DNA from: Palsa-504 sp963795795
GTDB lineage: Bacteria; Actinomycetota; Actinomycetes; Streptosporangiales; Streptosporangiaceae
NCBI GenBank assembly: GCA_963795795.1
Contig: CAWCJS010000018.1
Location: 1 to 64,000, forward strand
DNA length: 64,000 nucleotides
Reading direction: 5' to 3'
The notes below the pieces were generated by a model that did not search any database, was not told the DNA's origin, and saw nothing but the letters and a program-made list of their open reading frames with translations. Below, piece after piece: positions 42,539-52,215 of the stretch. The position numbers were made by a program, and so were the translations under genes. How positions within the stretch are numbered: the first letter of the stretch is position 1; every line of letters starts with the position of its first letter.

Positions 42539-43324
42539 ATGGAGCCTGACGGGAACGCGCAGGTGGCCGTGTTCGTGGACTTCGAGAACCTCGTGCTCGG
42601 CGCGGTTAAGGAACTGCCCGGCCAGGCGAACCCGGCGCCCTACGAGGCGCTGACCAGGCTGTGCCGCGGATACGGCAATGCCTCGGTGCGCCGCGCCTAC
42701 GCGGACTGGGCCGATCCGCGGTTCGGCAGCCACCAGGAAGACCTGGCCATGAACGGCGTGGACCTGATCCAGGTCGCGCGGGTCGGCATCCAGAACAAGA
42801 ACGCCGCCGACATCAGGATGGCCGTCGACGCCATGGAGACCCTGATCGTCCACCCGGAGGTCAGCGTGTTCATCCTGGTCAGCGGCGACGGCGACTATTC
42901 GCCGCTGGTGCAGCGGCTACGGGAGTTCGGCAAGTGGGTGGTGGGGGTCGGAACCGAGGCCAACGCCAGCCGCAAGCTGGTCGCGGTGTGCTCGGAGTAC
43001 AAGTACTGGGGCACGCTGGTCGCCGAGGTCGAGCCCGCCGCGCGCCCGGCCGCCGCGTTCGACGTCGGCGACGGCGAACAGCTGCTGATTCGCGCCTTCG
43101 AGGAGTCGGGCTCCGAGACGATGACCGCCGGCGGTCTCAAGAGCAAGATGCTCGCGCTGGATCCGTCGTTCGACGAGCACAACTACGGCGCCCGGAGCTT
43201 TCGCGCCTTCCTGACCCTGCTCCCGAAGCGGGTCCAGATCGCCGAGGCGGGCGGACCCGACATCACCGTCAAGCTGGTCGATCCCCCGGCCGCGAGACCG
43301 GCCCGGACGCGGACCCGCAAGTAA
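42539..43324 (+). CDS. NYN-domain predicted RNase with C-terminal LOTUS/OST-HTH domain
   Basis: 261 residues starting at ATG after AAGGAGGCG. The N-terminal PIN-like NYN domain has the acidic sites FVDFENLV, NAADIRMAVDAME and LVSGDGDYSPLV. The C-terminal part (about 175-240, QLLIRAFEESGSETMTAGGL and ARSFRAFL) resembles a LOTUS/OST-HTH domain that binds RNA, followed by an Arg-rich tail. Endoribonuclease activity is expected; target unknown. Confidence 0.9.
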   Translation: MEPDGNAQVAVFVDFENLVLGAVKELPGQANPAPYEALTRLCRGYGNASVRRAYADWADPRFGSHQEDLAMNGVDLIQVARVGIQNKNAADIRMAVDAMETLIVHPEVSVFILVSGDGDYSPLVQRLREFGKWVVGVGTEANASRKLVAVCSEYKYWGTLVAEVEPAARPAAAFDVGDGEQLLIRAFEESGSETMTAGGLKSKMLALDPSFDEHNYGARSFRAFLTLLPKRVQIAEAGGPDITVKLVDPPAARPARTRTRK

Positions 43325-43686
43325 TCGTTCTACCGGCGCGTCCCGGCGTATATCTCGCCTCGGCTGACTTTTGTTGCGCGCGCTTCCAGCCGGAACCTGT
43401 GTTGTCTATTAACTATTAAGGGCTTTATTTAGTCGCGCGGGGATACTGTTAAGGATGTTCAGGACGGTCTAGCATCGGACTGCGGATTAGGTTTTGCTTG
43501 GTCGGATCAGAAGTGAACAATGGGCCATTTCATCGCGCTACGGCCAACCTGGGTTACCACCGAATAAGGTCAATGTGAAGACTGGTTCTCCGGTCGCGCG
43601 GATGCAATAGTGAGCATGTTCCAGGTCCGCCGGCTGGCGAACGTGGTCCAGTTGGCGGGCAACACTCCGACGGCGTAAGGAGCTGC
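43325..43686. other. Intergenic region, 362 bp
   Basis: AT-rich for this genome around 43400-43460 (TGTCTATTAACTATTAAGGG). It presumably holds the promoter of the secreted protein at 43687. TAAGGAGCTGC is its ribosome site. No gene or RNA is evident. Confidence 0.4.
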
Positions 43687-44376
43687 ATGCTAACTCTTCG
43701 ACGTGTTCTCACAGCCGGCCTCACGATAGGCGGGCTGGTCGCGTTCAGCCTGGTACCGGCCACCCCGTCGCTGGCCGCTGGTGGGCTGGTCTACACGGTG
43801 GCCAGCACCTCGGCCAACGAGGAATTCCTCTACTGCGCCAGCTATACCCCTGGGCCATGCACGTCCGAAGGGCACAACCAGATGTATGTTCTTCTGGGCC
43901 TGAACAACTCGAACGTGAACGCGACCGTCGATTACGAACTGGTCAATGGGACGGCCCAGGTCGGCGTCAACTTCTACGGGCCATCGACGGGCGAGGAGAC
44001 GATCTCGGGCGGTGGCGGCCTGATCGACGTACCGATGATGATTTCCGGCCAGACCACGCCGCTGACCTTTACGATCAAGCTAACCAGCGCTAGCCCGTCC
44101 GGGAATATCAGCTCCGTGGGCACCGAAACCATCCTGCCCGGCAACGAGATTCCCTCGGATTGTTCGATGAACCTGGTCAGCACCGAGTCGCTGGCCCTTA
44201 CCTGCGGCGGCCGGCCAGCTGGCCAGCAGTGGAACTTCCAGGCCATGTGCGTTCATGGCTTCTACGATCCGACCATCACCGGCAACACCGTGACGGGTGA
44301 CGGTACCTCGACCGTGACGTGCTCCAGCTTCTTCTACCACGTCTGGGACACCGGCAACTTCAACGTCGTGAGCTGA
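43687..44376 (+). CDS. Secreted beta-sandwich protein
   Basis: 229 residues. A signal peptide (TLRRVLTAGLTIGGLVAFSLVP to TPSLAA) precedes a beta-rich domain with Calx-beta-like wording (VDYELVNGTAQVGVNFYGP, TPLTFTIKLTSAS) but no clear Ca ligands. Several cysteines (YCASYTPGPC, DCSMN, TCGGRP, MCVHG, TCSSF) suggest disulfides. Extracellular; function unknown. Confidence 0.7.
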   Translation: MLTLRRVLTAGLTIGGLVAFSLVPATPSLAAGGLVYTVASTSANEEFLYCASYTPGPCTSEGHNQMYVLLGLNNSNVNATVDYELVNGTAQVGVNFYGPSTGEETISGGGGLIDVPMMISGQTTPLTFTIKLTSASPSGNISSVGTETILPGNEIPSDCSMNLVSTESLALTCGGRPAGQQWNFQAMCVHGFYDPTITGNTVTGDGTSTVTCSSFFYHVWDTGNFNVVS

Positions 44377-44426
44377 CTGATGAGGCGTTAGGGCGGGGCC
44401 GCCTGAAAGCGGGCCGACGCCTCAAC

Positions 44427-45722
44427 TTAGCGCTGGAAGAGCGCGAGGTTGATGGCGTCGGCCATGGCCTGGTAACCGAGGTCGTTCGGGTGCAGGTGGT
44501 CGCCGCTGTCGAAGGCGGGCAGCAGCCGCAGCGGGTCGGCTGGGTTCCGGACCGCCTGGTCGAAGTCGATGACGCCATCGAACGCGCCGCTGGTGCGGAT
44601 CCAGTGGTTGATGGCCTCGCGTTCGGCTTCGCCGGGGGCCGAGTAGTAGCCGGAGCCCTGGAACGGGGTTAGCGTGGCGCCGAAGATCTTCAGGCCCGCC
44701 GCGTGGGCGGCGGCGATCAGGCGCTCGTACCCCGCGATGATCCGCGCGACGGGCGTCAGGCTGAACCCGATGTCGTTAATCCCCTCGAGCAGGATGACGT
44801 ACCGCGCCCCGGCCACGTCGGCTGTGTCGGTGAGGAACCGCACCTGCGCGCTCACCCCGAAGCGCACCGAGCCGACGAGCACCCGGTTGCCGCTGATGCC
44901 CTCGTCGACAACCGGGTGGAGCTGCCCGGCCGGGCCGGCTACGAGCCGGTCCGCTAGGTCGTCCGGCCACCGGCCGTTAGCGCCGACCGTGGACTGGTAG
45001 CCGTCGGTGATCGAATCCCCGAACGCCACGATCGTGCCGCCGGTCGCGGCACCGACCTGGACGTCGACCTCGTCGAGGAAGTACCAGTGCTGGCTGGTGG
45101 TCGTGAAGCCGGTGGCCGACCCGCTGTCGGCGTAGTCTCCGGCTGCGGAGACGTAATTCACCTGCTGGGAGTCGCTGTGATAGGTCGCAGGCCCGGTGGG
45201 TCCGCTCGTGAACAGGCTGACCGCGAGGTCGGTCTGCGCCGGGACGGTCATCCTCACCGGGTCGCTGATGGCGGAGGCGCCGGGCGGGATGGTGACTGCC
45301 ATCTTCCCGGCGAAGGTGACGCGCTGGTTGGTGCCGGGGATGATGAGCGGGCCGCCCGCCGAGACGCCGATATCCACCTGACCGAACGTGACCGGCCGTC
45401 GGCCGAACTGATTGGACAGGCTGATCCGTACCGCCTGGCCTCCCACGCTGGTCCAGACGATGTCCCTGATCGTCTGGTCATTGAACCCCACCGAGGAGAA
45501 GTCATCGGGGCCCGTCAGCCTGGCCGGAGTTGCCGCCATCGGGCTCGCGGTCCAGGTAGCCACCCACTTGCAGGCGATGCCCTGAGTCCCGCACTCGGAC
45601 GCCGTGCCGGCGGCTGGAAACGCCAGGGCACCGGCCAGGGCCGCGACCGTAGTCGCGCCAACCGCCAGGAGAAGAGGGTGCCTGAGGCGCATTCTCGCCC
45701 TCTCGTCCTGGTGGTGAGTCAC
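44427..45722 (-). CDS. Secreted SGNH/GDSL hydrolase
   Basis: 431 residues. A signal peptide (LLLAVGATTVAALAGALAFPAAG) precedes CGTQGIACKW. An N-terminal beta domain (RISLSNQFGRRPVTFGQVDIG) leads to the SGNH core: GDSITDGYQ (Ser), GISGNRVL (Gly), LLEGINDIG (Asn) and GDHLHPNDLGY (Asp-His). Such enzymes act as extracellular esterases or lipases, often on plant polymers. Convergent with the secreted beta-sandwich gene. Confidence 0.92.
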   Translation of the reverse strand: MTHHQDERARMRLRHPLLLAVGATTVAALAGALAFPAAGTASECGTQGIACKWVATWTASPMAATPARLTGPDDFSSVGFNDQTIRDIVWTSVGGQAVRISLSNQFGRRPVTFGQVDIGVSAGGPLIIPGTNQRVTFAGKMAVTIPPGASAISDPVRMTVPAQTDLAVSLFTSGPTGPATYHSDSQQVNYVSAAGDYADSGSATGFTTTSQHWYFLDEVDVQVGAATGGTIVAFGDSITDGYQSTVGANGRWPDDLADRLVAGPAGQLHPVVDEGISGNRVLVGSVRFGVSAQVRFLTDTADVAGARYVILLEGINDIGFSLTPVARIIAGYERLIAAAHAAGLKIFGATLTPFQGSGYYSAPGEAEREAINHWIRTSGAFDGVIDFDQAVRNPADPLRLLPAFDSGDHLHPNDLGYQAMADAINLALFQR

Positions 45723-45750
45723 CGTGGCGCGGGAAGGTCCGTAAGGAACA

Positions 45751-45999
45751 TCAGCCGATCCTGACGAGGGCGGATGGCACGATGGTCACGGCGAACCGAG
45801 CGGTCAGGCGTGCCACTGCGAGCTGATGCGAGGTAGACGGCATCGGGGCTGCGATCAGTACCCCGTCATCCAGTTCGTAGCGCAACTCGTCGTCGGGCAT
45901 GTTCTCCATGTCCTCGACGGTCAGCATCGATCCTGTCCAGACCAGACCTCCGGAACGGTCATAACACCCATGGTGCCCTCCGCTGGTCACGTTCGCCAC
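45751..45999 (-). pseudogene. Truncated Uma2-family endonuclease gene
   Basis: 82 codons containing the Uma2 N-terminal signature (LTVEDMENMPDDELRYELDDGVLIAAPMPSTSHQ). A complete Uma2 (DUF820) protein is about 190 residues with PD-(D/E)xK residues near the middle; here the frame ends at SALVRIG. The remaining two thirds are absent. Probably a relic of a stress or mobile-associated gene. Confidence 0.65.
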
Positions 46000-46146
46000 C
46001 GTGCCCAGGAGGTACTCACGTTCCTGCCGTCCGCGACCAGCGCCGGCTCATCACGTAATAAATCCGTTCGTCTGGTGCCACACCTCGCAGGAAACCGCTA
46101 CATAGGATGATGATTTGATCACAGTAAGTCCCAGGTTGGGAGTGTC

Positions 46147-47093
46147 GTGGGGTCCCTGGACCTGCCGGACCAGCCAGACGAGCCAATGCGGGCGAGGCAG
46201 GCCGACACGGACGGCCCGGAACGGAGCACGCATAGGTCGCGTGAGCTACCCGACCCTGACGAACGTGGCCGCGCCTACGAGGCGGCACGAGCGAACGTTT
46301 CCGCGGAAACGCCGGCCGAGGCTTCGCCCGGCCAGCGCCCCGACGCGTCCGACCGGCAGAGGCTACTGGGACGAGGTACCGCGGTTTCTGAAGTTGCGCG
46401 CCGAGCATGAGAAGGACTGGCGGACCAAGCGACGAGCGCCGTGGACCGTTCGGCGACCGGCTGGTCGTCCGAAGCGACGGGGGCTTCGATCTCCCCTGAA
46501 CGGCATGCGCAGAGACGACGCGATCCGCGAGGTGCGCGAGCCGAGCCGACCATCTCGGCGGACTTCGCAGGCGATCGAGCGGGAGAATACGTACGGCTGC
46601 TGGCTGGAGGGCTTCAAGAACCGACTCAAAGGCGAGGACCGCCTCAAGGAGAAGGTCGCCGAGAGAGCTGGAAGGTCGTGCCGCGACAGACCGCCGGCCG
46701 AGGCTCTACGCGAGATGCCGGACGCGATCCGCTACACGTTCTGCTTCCAGCCAGAGAACTACACCAAGGGCTACTACGACATCAAGGAGCGGCTGGAAAG
46801 CCGCGGATACGAGATGTACTATCGCAGAACTACTGGACGGACCCCGAATACAAAGGGATCAACACCCGCTGGGTCACCCCGGAGGGGCAGCGCTTCGAGG
46901 TGCAGTTCCACACGCCGGAAAGCTTCCACGCCAAGCAGTACGTGACTCACTGCGCCTACGAGCGGATCCGCAATCCGGCTGACAAGGATGAGGAGCGCGG
47001 CGAACTAAAAGAGTTCCAGCGGGAGGTGTCCGCATGGATCCAGGTACCGGACGGCGCCGCGGACATTCCCGACTTCAGAAGGAAGGGTTCTAG
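46147..47093 (+). pseudogene. RelA/SpoT-like toxin gene, multiply frameshifted
   Basis: Segments in alternating frames can be strung together: ELPDPDERGRAYEAARANVSA, then YWDEVPRFLKLRAEHEKDW, then EGFKNRLKGEDRLKEKV, MPDAIRYTFCFQPENYTKGYYDIKERLESR, NYWTDPEYKGINTRWV and VQFHTPESFHAKQYVTHCAYERIRNP. The GFxxRLKxxxRLKEKV and PDAIRYT pattern recalls RelA/SpoT-like synthetase domains found in polymorphic toxins. At least five frame changes are needed, so the gene is inactive. A homologous 41-bp piece lies at 58137. The reading of the family is my inference. Confidence 0.6.
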
Positions 47094-47370
47094 GTGCCGG
47101 ACAAGATCACGTTCTACGCCATCACGGGCGGCGACAACGGACAATCGACAACCCTCACGGGCTGGTGCGGCGGCTGGAGTTCGACGGCGACGGGTTCACC
47201 GACGAAGGCCTGCGGAAGGACTTCAGCTGGAAGTTCACGCCGGTGATCGTCGAGTGGGAGCGCGGCGACTTCGGCCAATGAACTCGTCGAGGTTAGCCAC
47301 GAGCAGGCGAGAGGATCATCCAGTACTTCCGCAGCACTGGGGCCCGTACGGGCAGCCGCTGGACTCCTGA
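47094..47370 (+). pseudogene. Small partner gene of the toxin-like locus, frameshifted copy
   Basis: Starts GTG right after the toxin frame. It reads VPDKITFYAI, then with three single-base corrections NPHGLVRRLEFDGDG, FTDEGLRKDFSWKFTPVIVEWERGDFG, ELVEVSHEQA and IIQYFR. This matches the intact copy at 58203 along its full length. A likely immunity or partner protein, inactive here. Confidence 0.6.
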
Positions 47371-47575
47371 GGTGACTAGGGAGCAAGTTATGCGCGGCGC
47401 AGGGGGAATGGGTGGTCGGGCGCGGCCTGAGCGGTACTCTTGACCGCCGAGCTAGACTATTTACGACTATGGTCGACTTGATGGGTTGGTAAGCGATTAG
47501 TTCGTTTAGGGACGTTGGGTGGGGAAACGGTGGGCCTTGGGCAGCGGGGCGGCTGACGGCGGGAGGTAGCTTCGG

Positions 47576-48004
47576 GTGACAGGGCCGACGAGGTTCGGGA
47601 CGCGGGTGGGTGAGGCCGCGGCCAGCTTCAGGTGCGCGGCTTGTGGCGAGGTGGCCGCCGTGGTCAAGGCGGTGCCGGCGGACGTTCCGGCGGATATGGG
47701 GCCGCCGCTGGGACCGCAGTCCAACCGGCGGGACGGGGTCGTCGTGGACTACTTTGGCGGGACCAAGTGGCAGGCCGCTGAGCCCGGCATTTACGCGGCC
47801 GTGCGCGCGATCGTCGACGCCGAAGAGCCGGACGCGGCCGAGCTGCGGCGGATCGACTGGGAGTTGGCGCCCTTTTATTGCCCAGAGTGCGAACAGGCGT
47901 ACTGCCTCGCCGATTGGCACACGTACGTGGTGTTCGATGAGGGGTTCTACGACTGCACCATCGGTACCTGCCCGGCCGGGCACCGGCATACGGTCGACGA
48001 CTGA
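47576..48004 (+). CDS. Cys-rich zinc-ribbon-like protein
   Basis: 142 residues from GTG 47576. Zinc-ribbon pairs: CAACGE near the N-terminus, CPECEQAYC and CTIGTCPAGH toward the end. No known enzyme motif, no signal peptide. It follows the toxin locus at about 200 bp. Function unknown, nucleic-acid binding possible. Confidence 0.7.
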   Translation: MTGPTRFGTRVGEAAASFRCAACGEVAAVVKAVPADVPADMGPPLGPQSNRRDGVVVDYFGGTKWQAAEPGIYAAVRAIVDAEEPDAAELRRIDWELAPFYCPECEQAYCLADWHTYVVFDEGFYDCTIGTCPAGHRHTVDD

Positions 48005-48033
48005 TCCTCAGCGCGGTCATTATCGGGGCGGGG

Positions 48034-48049
48034 ACCAAAGGTCGTTCGG
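48034..48049 (-). repeat. 16-bp intergenic element, copy 3
   Basis: ACCAAAGGTCGTTCGG, 14 of 16 bases matching copies 1 and 2. It lies 31 bp beyond the stop of the leftward C45 gene, between convergent genes. Confidence 0.5.
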
Positions 48050-48080
48050 GCAAATGTGAAGACATGGGCGGTGCGGCGGG

Positions 48081-49199
48081 TCAGGGAGGCACGGGGATCA
48101 TCGCGCGCTGACGGTGCGGGTGGCCTTCGGCTAGGTCCGGCAGCGGGATGGTTACCGGCTGGTCGTCCCGGGCGGCGATGACGGCCTCGTCGGCGGTCAG
48201 GTCGGCGATGAACGTGCACAGGGTGGTGGCCTGGCGGCCGGGCGCGGGATCGGCGCGGACGCCCTCCGGCAGGGAGGCGCCGGCCAGGATGCGCAGGAAC
48301 CAGGCTGGTTCCGGGTCATCGGCGGGAACGGAAAGGGCGTCTAGGATCTCGCCGCGCGCCACGCTGTTGCCGCTGGACGACGCCTCGCACCCGGGGATGT
48401 ACCGTCCGTGGTTCGTGTGCCATAGCAGGGGACTCGAGTCCGGGCCGACCTCGACGGCGGCGTGGTGGCCGGCGGCGGCTTCTACGCTGACGATGCGGCC
48501 GGTCCGGTCGCCGATCGTGTAGGCGAACCCGCCCGCCGAGGGGTTCGTCCGCAGGCCTTCGATGACCTGGTCCACGGTGGTGGCCGTGCGCTGCAGGCCG
48601 CGGCCCACGAAATGACGGCCGACTCCGGCTCCGGGTTCGGCGACCGGGAGGTGATCGATGGTCCACACGAGCCCGTCGGCGGTCACGGTGAACGCGTTGG
48701 TCGGCAGGAAGCCCGGATACCAGAACGCGGTGACGGTCGGCAGGCCGTCGAGGGCCAGCGTGAGCAGGGCGCACTGTCCGACGTTTTCCGGCGCGCCGTC
48801 CTCGTTGTGGCCGATGACGGAGCGCCCTCGCCGCCAGGCGAGGTCACTGCACCCGATGCCGCCGATTACATTGCCTAGGTCACCGCGGAAGTTCATCAGC
48901 GTCAGGTCGTCGAACGGGACCGCGGCGCCGTCGGCGAACGCGGCCAGTTCGGCCCAGGGTTCGGGGAAGCGGAGGATGCTGGCCTGCCGGACGGCCTGGA
49001 GGCGATCGCTGCCGGGCGGGATGGAGACGTGCTCACGGAGCCTGTCCAGCAGCGGCCACGTGCCGGTAAGCGCGGCCACCTCGTCGCGCATGTGCTCACC
49101 GAGCGCGCGGAACGCCTCTAGGTCCGGGCCGCGCAGGACGATCCAGCGCAGGCCGCCCAAGCTGTGCTCATCCAGCGAGACGCTCATGAGGTACGGCAT
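48081..49199 (-). CDS. C45-family autoproteolytic acyltransferase/hydrolase
   Basis: 372 residues. The key site is GIGCSDLAW at 115-123 with nucleophile C117 after G116, the autocleavage point in acyl-CoA:6-aminopenicillanate acyltransferase-like enzymes (Ntn hydrolases). VIGHNEDGAPENVG and FVGRGLQRTATT support the family. No signal peptide. Substrate unknown: acyl-amide hydrolysis or transfer. Confidence 0.88.
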   Translation of the reverse strand: MPYLMSVSLDEHSLGGLRWIVLRGPDLEAFRALGEHMRDEVAALTGTWPLLDRLREHVSIPPGSDRLQAVRQASILRFPEPWAELAAFADGAAVPFDDLTLMNFRGDLGNVIGGIGCSDLAWRRGRSVIGHNEDGAPENVGQCALLTLALDGLPTVTAFWYPGFLPTNAFTVTADGLVWTIDHLPVAEPGAGVGRHFVGRGLQRTATTVDQVIEGLRTNPSAGGFAYTIGDRTGRIVSVEAAAGHHAAVEVGPDSSPLLWHTNHGRYIPGCEASSSGNSVARGEILDALSVPADDPEPAWFLRILAGASLPEGVRADPAPGRQATTLCTFIADLTADEAVIAARDDQPVTIPLPDLAEGHPHRQRAMIPVPP

Positions 49200-49222
49200 A
49201 CCCGGCGAACCGGTCGCGGCAC

Positions 49223-49891
49223 CTAGTTGGCGATGCCGACCGTCTGCCCGAAGGTTTCGGGCTTATCTAGCACGCGGAGCATGCAGTGGGCCACGTCGGC
49301 GCGCGAGATGAACAGGCCGTGCCGAACGTTGTGGCCGTAAGCCGTCCGGTACGTGCCGGTCAGGGGCTTGTCGGTCAGCCGCACCGGCCGGATGACGGTC
49401 CAGTCCAGGTCGCTCTCGCGCAGGACGTCCTCCATCTGCGCCAGATCGGCGTAGTTCTCGCGGAACGCCCACCTGAGGATCGGGAAGGCCACGTTCCTGA
49501 TCGCGAAGCCGTCGCTTGGATCGCGTTTGGGCGGTTCCGGGCGCCCGGGCGAGGGCACCGTCCCGACCGGCGCCGCACTGACTACCACGATGCGGCCTAC
49601 TCCGGCCGCCTGCATGGCCTTGGTGATGGCCGCGGTCCCCCGCCAGGCGACTCCGACGTCCGCCTTCGTTCGGGCTCCGAGGCCCGACAGAACCGCGTCG
49701 GCCCCGCTGACAGCGGAGTAGAGTGCCGCCGGGTCGGGGTCCGACAGGTCGGCGGTGGCGATGCGCGCCTGGGTACTTGTTAGCTTCTTTGGATCCCTGG
49801 CTACGGCCGTGAGGTCGTGACCTGCGGCGATGGCCTGCTCAAGCGCTTGTCGGCCAATGCCACCCGTGGCTCCGAAGACCGTGAGCTTCAT
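49223..49891 (-). CDS. NAD(P)-binding NmrA/SDR-type protein
   Basis: 222 residues. Rossmann motif GATGGIGRQAL at the start, VLSGLGART, IVVVSAAPVG, DLDWTVIRPVRLTD and a C-terminal DVAHCMLRVLDKP. Typical atypical SDR (anti-sense repressor/NmrA-like). The catalytic Tyr-Lys is not evident, so it may be a redox-sensing or isomerase protein. Confidence 0.85.
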   Translation of the reverse strand: MKLTVFGATGGIGRQALEQAIAAGHDLTAVARDPKKLTSTQARIATADLSDPDPAALYSAVSGADAVLSGLGARTKADVGVAWRGTAAITKAMQAAGVGRIVVVSAAPVGTVPSPGRPEPPKRDPSDGFAIRNVAFPILRWAFRENYADLAQMEDVLRESDLDWTVIRPVRLTDKPLTGTYRTAYGHNVRHGLFISRADVAHCMLRVLDKPETFGQTVGIAN

Positions 49892-49988
49892 CGACTGCCT
49901 TCTCCCTGATTTGTCCCCCTTGTAATCTCTAGGACGGACCGCGGCCGGGGATTGTGACAGCGGGGGCTCTTTGGGTTCCGGGCGCCGG

Positions 49989-50831
49989 TTATGGCCAGCC
50001 GGCGCCGGGCACGTCGACTTCGGCGGCGAGAACCTGACCGCTTTGGGGCCCGACCATCTCGGAGTCGGTCATGCCCCGCCACTGCGCCGCCACGATGAAC
50101 AGCGTGGTGCGGGCAGGTCCGCCGAGGACGCAGGCAAAACCACCACGGTCTAGCTCGATGGTCTGCAGCACCTTTCCGCCCTCGGCGACGCGTACGCACC
50201 GCCGGTTCGGGACGTCGGCGTACCAGACGGCGCCGTGGACGTCGGTGCAGATTCCGTCCGGAGTTCCGTCGTCGAGGTCGGCCCACGTTCGTCGGTTCGA
50301 CAGACTCCCGTCTTTGTCGATGTCAAAGGCCACGAGGTTGTGCCGGTAGGAGTCCGCCACGATCAGGGTCGAGTTGTCGGCGGTCACCGTCATCCCGTTG
50401 GGGAACGCGATGTCGTCGGCCACCTGGCGCACCGTACGGTCCGCCGCTACCAGATGGACGAAACCGGGCTGGAACGGCTCTCCTGCCATCGGGTTGAAGC
50501 CGGCCCGGTTGACGTACACGTGGCCGCGCCCGTCCGCCACGATGTCGTTCCATCCTGGCTGGCCCAGATCTGCGTAGGTGATCAGGGACCCGTCGCTCTC
50601 CCGGCTCAGTAGCCGCCCTTTCGGAGAGGAGACGATCACCAAACGTCCGTCCGGCAGCCAGGCGGTGCACAGCGGCAGGGAGTCGACTCGGGCAATCACC
50701 TCGCTCTGCCCATTCAGGTCGACGGCCACCACTTCGCCTGCCGACCAATCCGAGAAGTACAGCCGGTCACCGTTCCAGCGGGGCGACTCGACCAAACCCC
50801 GGCCGGTTAGCAGCGTCCGTATCTCCGTCAT
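49989..50831 (-). CDS. SMP-30/gluconolactonase-like protein
   Basis: 280 residues from ATG 50831, after AGGGAGG. A six-bladed propeller: ESPRWNGDRLYFSDW (metal-binding Glu), GWNDIVADGRGHVYVNRAG (Asn), FPNGMTVTADNSTLIVADSY and DGTPDGICTDVHGAVWYAD (Asp). Lactone hydrolysis with a divalent metal is expected. Substrate unknown. Cytoplasmic. Confidence 0.88.
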   Translation of the reverse strand: MTEIRTLLTGRGLVESPRWNGDRLYFSDWSAGEVVAVDLNGQSEVIARVDSLPLCTAWLPDGRLVIVSSPKGRLLSRESDGSLITYADLGQPGWNDIVADGRGHVYVNRAGFNPMAGEPFQPGFVHLVAADRTVRQVADDIAFPNGMTVTADNSTLIVADSYRHNLVAFDIDKDGSLSNRRTWADLDDGTPDGICTDVHGAVWYADVPNRRCVRVAEGGKVLQTIELDRGGFACVLGGPARTTLFIVAAQWRGMTDSEMVGPQSGQVLAAEVDVPGAGWP

Positions 50832-51008
50832 CCCTATAGCCTCCCTGCCTGATGGCAGCTCGTAAGCCAGTCTCATCATCCAGACGAACGACTACCGGGC
50901 AGATCATCGGAGTGGCCGATAATCCGGGCCCTCCTGTTAATCAGGGGTATCCCGTACGGTCGTGACTACCAGGCTCCGCTGCGGGCTCGCGGGTAGCAGG
51001 CGGGGCCG

Positions 51009-52007
51009 CTAGCGGATGTTCTGCTTGGCCAGGAATGACGACAGAGCGGCCTCCATCGTGGCCAGGTTCGCCGCGCTGACCTGAGTGCGGATCGCGGACT
51101 GGGTGGCGAGGAAGAACTTCAGGCTGGCCGCGCATATATCCCCTTGAGCAGGCGCGAGCGTGCACGCGACCATCTGGCCGGCGGCGGCGTCCGAACCAGC
51201 CCAGGCCGTGTACAGCGCCACGGCCGGGTCGGTGCCACCGCCCGAGCCCTCGATGCGCGGGTCCTTTACCCCGGCCGGGACGAACACGACGGCCGCGTAC
51301 AGGCTGGCCGTGCCGGTCGGGATCTGCCGAATCACGTCTGCCGAAGGATGCGCGCAAAAGGTGTAGCCCTGGCGGAGCGCTACGTCAGCGGCACGGACGG
51401 CGGGAATGTACGGGCAGGCCAGATCCGTGCTCGGTCCCAATCCGCCGGCGCGGAACAGCACCGTCACGATCGCAGAGCGATCTGAGAGCGGGGTGGCCGC
51501 CATACCCTCGCCGCCGTCAGCGGCCGCCAGTCCTGCCTCGCAGGCGGCAGATTTCGGGCCTATCAGGTACGCGACCTGGCCGGGCATGAACCAGGTCCCG
51601 AAGATCTGCGCGTTCGCAGGCGGCGCCAGGGATGTCGGAACGCTCAGCGTGGCCGGTGCCGCCTGCGGTGGGTACCGCAGCCCGGCGTAATCGCGCGCCG
51701 GGACGGGACACGCGGTGACCCGAACCTCAACCGAGGCCGGAGTACGCCCTACCGCTGCATCTGGCGAGCGGCCCTGGCCAAGCCGGAGACTGGCGAATAC
51801 CACCAGCAGGAGCATCGTCACGGCCAGGCCAGCCCGCCGCCACCGGCGGTACCGCGCCGCAGGATGCAGCACTACATCCAGAACGGACAGCCGTCCCTCG
51901 GCGGATCGCCGCAACGCACTCACCTCCTCCGCCAACCCAGTAGACGTGCCTAGGAGGCCCACGGTTGCGCCGCGGCTAGACCTGTCCCTTGCGACAGCGC
52001 AACGCAA
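51009..52007 (-). CDS. Membrane-anchored protein of unknown function
   Basis: 332 residues; starts further downstream (VSALRRSAEGRLSVLDVV) are possible. One membrane helix (AGLAVTMLLLVVFASLRLG) follows a basic stretch (RYRRWRRAG). The outer domain has paired cysteines (VTACPVP, SAACEAG, ACPYIP, FCAHPS, ACTLAP, ICAASL) and is otherwise Ala/Gly-rich. Secreted or surface-exposed; no family recognised. Confidence 0.6.
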   Translation of the reverse strand: MRCAVARDRSSRGATVGLLGTSTGLAEEVSALRRSAEGRLSVLDVVLHPAARYRRWRRAGLAVTMLLLVVFASLRLGQGRSPDAAVGRTPASVEVRVTACPVPARDYAGLRYPPQAAPATLSVPTSLAPPANAQIFGTWFMPGQVAYLIGPKSAACEAGLAAADGGEGMAATPLSDRSAIVTVLFRAGGLGPSTDLACPYIPAVRAADVALRQGYTFCAHPSADVIRQIPTGTASLYAAVVFVPAGVKDPRIEGSGGGTDPAVALYTAWAGSDAAAGQMVACTLAPAQGDICAASLKFFLATQSAIRTQVSAANLATMEAALSSFLAKQNIR

Positions 52008-52215
52008 CCAGACGGACGTGGGCGACCTGCCAACTCCCGAAGATGATCTTGGTTACCTAAAAATCTGACATACATCCCATTCGGCGTGTCGGCGGCGAAA
52101 ATGTCAGAGGCGGCTGCTAGAGTTTGATTAGAAAACAGTACTGAAGATCATCTAAGACCTGGAGTTAAATCATACACCCTGTCTAAAGAGTGCCTCGGGG
52201 GAGGTGAGACAGAGC

